Source of the DNA: Nitrospirota bacterium
Lineage (GTDB): Bacteria > Nitrospirota > Nitrospiria > Nitrospirales > UBA8639
Assembly (NCBI GenBank): GCA_020348185.1
Contig: CP070743.1
Location: forward strand, 1,131,462 to 1,157,382
DNA: 25,921 nt
Direction of reading: 5' to 3'
Under the pieces are notes generated by a model. That model was not told where the DNA came from and did no database searches. It saw only the letters and a program-made list of their open reading frames with translations. Shown here one piece after another: positions 24,191 to 25,921 of the stretch (position 1 is the first letter of the stretch; every line of letters starts with the position of its first letter). Position numbers and translations under genes: made by a program.

Positions 24191-24219
24191 AAAAGGGACA
24201 ATTGTCGCAGGCAGTCCCT
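24191..24219 (-). terminator. Possible weak terminator after the M23 peptidase gene
   Basis: AGGGAC and GTCCCT form a 6-bp stem with a 14-nt loop, followed on the minus strand by TTTT. It is 20 nt past the M23 stop. The stem is short and the loop large, so it would be inefficient. Confidence 0.35.
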
Positions 24220-24238
24220 GGAGGGCACACCAGGAAAG

Positions 24239-25225
24239 CTAGTCTAGAATGTACTGGACGGGATTAACGACTCGGTCGTTGACAGCGACTTGGTAATGAA
24301 GATGAGGCCCGGTCGAAAATTTTCCTGTGCTTCCAACCAAGCCAATGATATCGCCCCGCTGAACTTTAGTCCCGTATGTGACGTAAATTTTTGACAGGTG
24401 GCCATAGGTGGTTTCCATCCCAAATCCATGGTCAATCCGAACGAATTTCCCCATCCGAGCATCAAAAGCTGCCACCGCCACCTTTCCGGCTGCCGGAGCA
24501 AAAATTCTTGTCCCTTTGGGTGCACCTATGTCAATTCCGGCATGAAGCGCTTTTTTGCCGGTAAAAGGAGAAAGTCGCGGACCAAATTTTGACGTAATCG
24601 CACCCCTTACCGGCCAAATTGAGGGGGTTGAGGCCAATTGTTCGGCTCGTTTAGTTGCTGTCCCGGCCAATTCATCAAGTAGTAATTGCTCAATTTCTGC
24701 ATGATTATTGAGCCACCGAAGTCCACTCGCAATCTCGGCAATTTGTTGGGTGTGATTTGAAGAAGGGGCATCCATTTCGGTAGGGGGGGGTGAAGGTGAG
24801 GGTGAGGAAGTGGAAAGCATTTCCGTACCAGACCCAACATTTTCGTATGGGAATTCAACTCCCCCTTGAGCAGCTGAGAAATCCTGGGATTCCACAACCT
24901 CGTCAGCTTCCAATCCAAACATGGTTTGGAGCTGGCGATTCAAAGCCTCTAACGAGACCATTCGCTTTTTCATGCCGTCAATCTCAACTGCGAAAGTACT
25001 CGTCTGCTCACGAGAGGTTGAAAGTTCCTTTCTGATGCTCTCCAAGTCACTCAACTGGGTCCGCTGAAAAAAATAATGGATTAAAAACCCACCCTGGAGT
25101 AATAACAAACACACCCCAGCCATAAGGGAATAGCGTACAAGTGATTTACGCAGTCTTAAGCGTAGGGGATTGGTTCTCGCCCCACGAAAAAGAAAAATAG
25201 TATAGCTGTCTTCAGAGCTTTTCAT
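24239..25225 (-). CDS. M23 family metalloendopeptidase, membrane-anchored
   Basis: Predicted zinc endopeptidase (LytM/lysostaphin-like) that would cut peptidoglycan cross-links in the periplasm. The 328 residues comprise a basic cytoplasmic N-terminus, a single membrane helix (about 33-52), a coiled coil (about 57-100), a Ser/Pro-rich linker (about 115-160) and a C-terminal M23 domain. The zinc site is seen as HAGIDIGAP (H and D) and the HLHYQ motif, with supporting RIDHGFGMETTYGHLSK. All canonical ligands are present, so it is probably active rather than a degenerate EnvC/NlpD-type activator. The ATG at 25225 lacks a strong Shine-Dalgarno. It lies 99 nt after cutA. Confidence 0.92.
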   Translation of the reverse strand: MKSSEDSYTIFLFRGARTNPLRLRLRKSLVRYSLMAGVCLLLLQGGFLIHYFFQRTQLSDLESIRKELSTSREQTSTFAVEIDGMKKRMVSLEALNRQLQTMFGLEADEVVESQDFSAAQGGVEFPYENVGSGTEMLSTSSPSPSPPPTEMDAPSSNHTQQIAEIASGLRWLNNHAEIEQLLLDELAGTATKRAEQLASTPSIWPVRGAITSKFGPRLSPFTGKKALHAGIDIGAPKGTRIFAPAAGKVAVAAFDARMGKFVRIDHGFGMETTYGHLSKIYVTYGTKVQRGDIIGLVGSTGKFSTGPHLHYQVAVNDRVVNPVQYILD

Positions 25226-25261
25226 GCAAGGTCAACAATAACCGGGTGGTTCGTTTAATGG

Positions 25262-25284
25262 GGGTCAGATCCTTTCTCTGACCC
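25262..25284. repeat. Palindromic hairpin between cutA and the M23 gene
   Basis: GGGTCAGA and TCTGACCC form a perfect 8-bp stem with a 7-nt loop. Sequences of the GGGTCAGA...TCTGACCC type recur as dispersed palindromes in other bacterial genomes. No T-tract, so it is likely a repeat rather than a terminator. Confidence 0.55.
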
Positions 25285-25324
25285 TGCCACTATAGGCTAA
25301 CCCGTACCCCAATTTCGAGGTCGA

Positions 25325-25660
25325 TTACTTGCGTGGCCCTTTCACAGGCCGAGACATTTCCCGTAACCATTCCATGTAGGGGTCGGAACCTTTTTGTATC
25401 GGCAAAGCAATAATTTCCGGAACGCTGTAACTGTGATGGGCTTTGACTTTAGCTTCTAAAGAATCGAATGCCTCGCTGACAGATTTCAAAACTAACAACG
25501 CCTCTTGTTCTTCAGTGACCTGACCTTCCCAGCGAAAAATCGATCGCACAGCGGGAATGATATTTGCGCAGGCGACTAACCCTTCCTCAATAAGCATGCG
25601 ACCAATTTTTTGTGCTTCTTCATCAGAGGCCGTCGTTATCAGAACAACAACTTCACCCAT
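25325..25660 (-). CDS. cutA: CutA-like divalent ion tolerance protein
   Basis: A 111-residue protein of the CutA family, a trimeric ferredoxin-like (PII-like) fold. Visible landmarks are VLITTASDEEAQKIGRMLIEEGLVACANIIPAVRS at the start and SIFRWEGQVTEEQEALLVLKS, then HSYSVPEIIALPIQKGSDPYMEWL, which is diagnostic. The family has been linked to copper tolerance, but its cellular role remains unclear. It starts at an ATG at 25660 with GGGA just upstream. It precedes the M23 gene on the same strand, separated by a small palindrome. Confidence 0.93.
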   Translation of the reverse strand: MGEVVVLITTASDEEAQKIGRMLIEEGLVACANIIPAVRSIFRWEGQVTEEQEALLVLKSVSEAFDSLEAKVKAHHSYSVPEIIALPIQKGSDPYMEWLREMSRPVKGPRK

Positions 25661-25719
25661 AGGGTCCCATCATCAGAATTTATAGTCGGTATAGGACTTC
25701 TCACAGTGTTACACAACCG

Positions 25720-25800
25720 TTTGCCAACCATCCTCATCGTACGAGCAAAGCAAGAGGGATCTTCCTGGTTCTCCTCACCAGGATAGCCGGTTGCTTTTTG
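25720..25800 (+). ncRNA. Candidate structured RNA (partial resemblance to a c-di-GMP-I riboswitch)
   Basis: An inner 7-bp hairpin (25763-25769 with 25777-25783) sits inside an outer 7-bp helix (25747-25753 with 25791-25797). The order GCAAAGC, GGGATCT, hairpin, ATAGCCGG, TTGC resembles the 3' half of GEMM (c-di-GMP-I) aptamers. The 5' half (GCCAACC) has no convincing P2 helix or GAAA tetraloop, so I do not call it a riboswitch. Any gene it would control lies to the right of the window. Confidence 0.3.
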
Positions 25801-25921
25801 CAGTTAGTAAAGCCATTAAACACCTACTCTTGTCAATGGTTCTTTAGTCCTAGCAGGATATCGAAAAACCATAGACCCGCGGAGGCACAGGGTCGGCGTC
25901 TTTATGATGTTTAAAGATCAA

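Noticed and set aside
25661..25921. tRNA gene or further protein-coding gene at the right edge
   Set aside because: No cloverleaf with a T-loop GTTCRA motif and no open frame with a ribosome site could be found.

Overview
The window looks like a chromosomal segment of a Nitrospirota bacterium (Nitrospira-like) that fixes CO2 by the reductive TCA (rTCA) cycle. The basis is the combination of a two-subunit ATP-citrate lyase, a monomeric isocitrate dehydrogenase and a five-subunit 2-oxoacid:ferredoxin oxidoreductase with the unusual epsilon subunit known from Hydrogenobacter and Nitrospira. Base composition looks moderate rather than GC-rich, which would suit a marine Nitrospira lineage. The taxonomic call is inference from gene content, not from a search.

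Region 1 (1-7857, minus strand) is an apparent operon read right to left: aclB, aclA, aconitase, an iron-sulfur subunit and a flavoprotein of the fumarate reductase family. The flavoprotein runs off the left edge. A good sigma-70-like promoter lies before aclB. The fumarate reductase pair is atypical: the flavoprotein lacks the usual covalent-FAD histidine, and the iron-sulfur subunit has a second CxxCxxCxxxC cluster motif where the family normally has a [3Fe-4S] site. Region 2 (7858-10660, plus strand) is a divergently transcribed monomeric NADP-isocitrate dehydrogenase with its own promoter candidate and a strong terminator. Together these genes cover fumarate to succinate, 2-oxoglutarate to isocitrate, isocitrate to citrate, and citrate cleavage to acetyl-CoA and oxaloacetate.

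Region 3 (10742-11107) is a small DoxX-like membrane protein. Region 4 (11198-15081, minus) is a type IV pilus minor-pilin operon: prepilin peptidase, FimT/GspH-like, PilV-like, PilW-like and a long PilX-like protein. Several genes overlap by 4 nt. Region 5 (15196-15456, plus) is a stand-alone LuxR-type DNA-binding protein, divergent from the pilus operon. Region 6 (15449-19303, minus) holds surE, a YqaA/DedA-like membrane protein, cysS and a SpoU-family rRNA methyltransferase.

Region 7 (19583-24024, minus) is the second rTCA block: a five-gene oxidoreductase operon in the order beta, gamma, delta, epsilon, alpha, with a candidate promoter upstream and a strong terminator downstream. It would carboxylate acetyl-CoA or succinyl-CoA using reduced ferredoxin. 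Region 8 (24239-25660, minus) holds an M23 peptidase and cutA. The last 260 bases hold no gene but have a candidate structured RNA.

Non-coding regions are rich in short tandem and inverted repeats: a 9-nt family at 19351-19548, heptamers over the pilX start, a REP-like hairpin before pilW, and a palindrome before the M23 gene. I found no CRISPR array, tRNA, rRNA, integrase, transposase or recognisable defence system. The most unusual biology is the atypical fumarate reductase within the rTCA operon and the five-subunit oxidoreductase.
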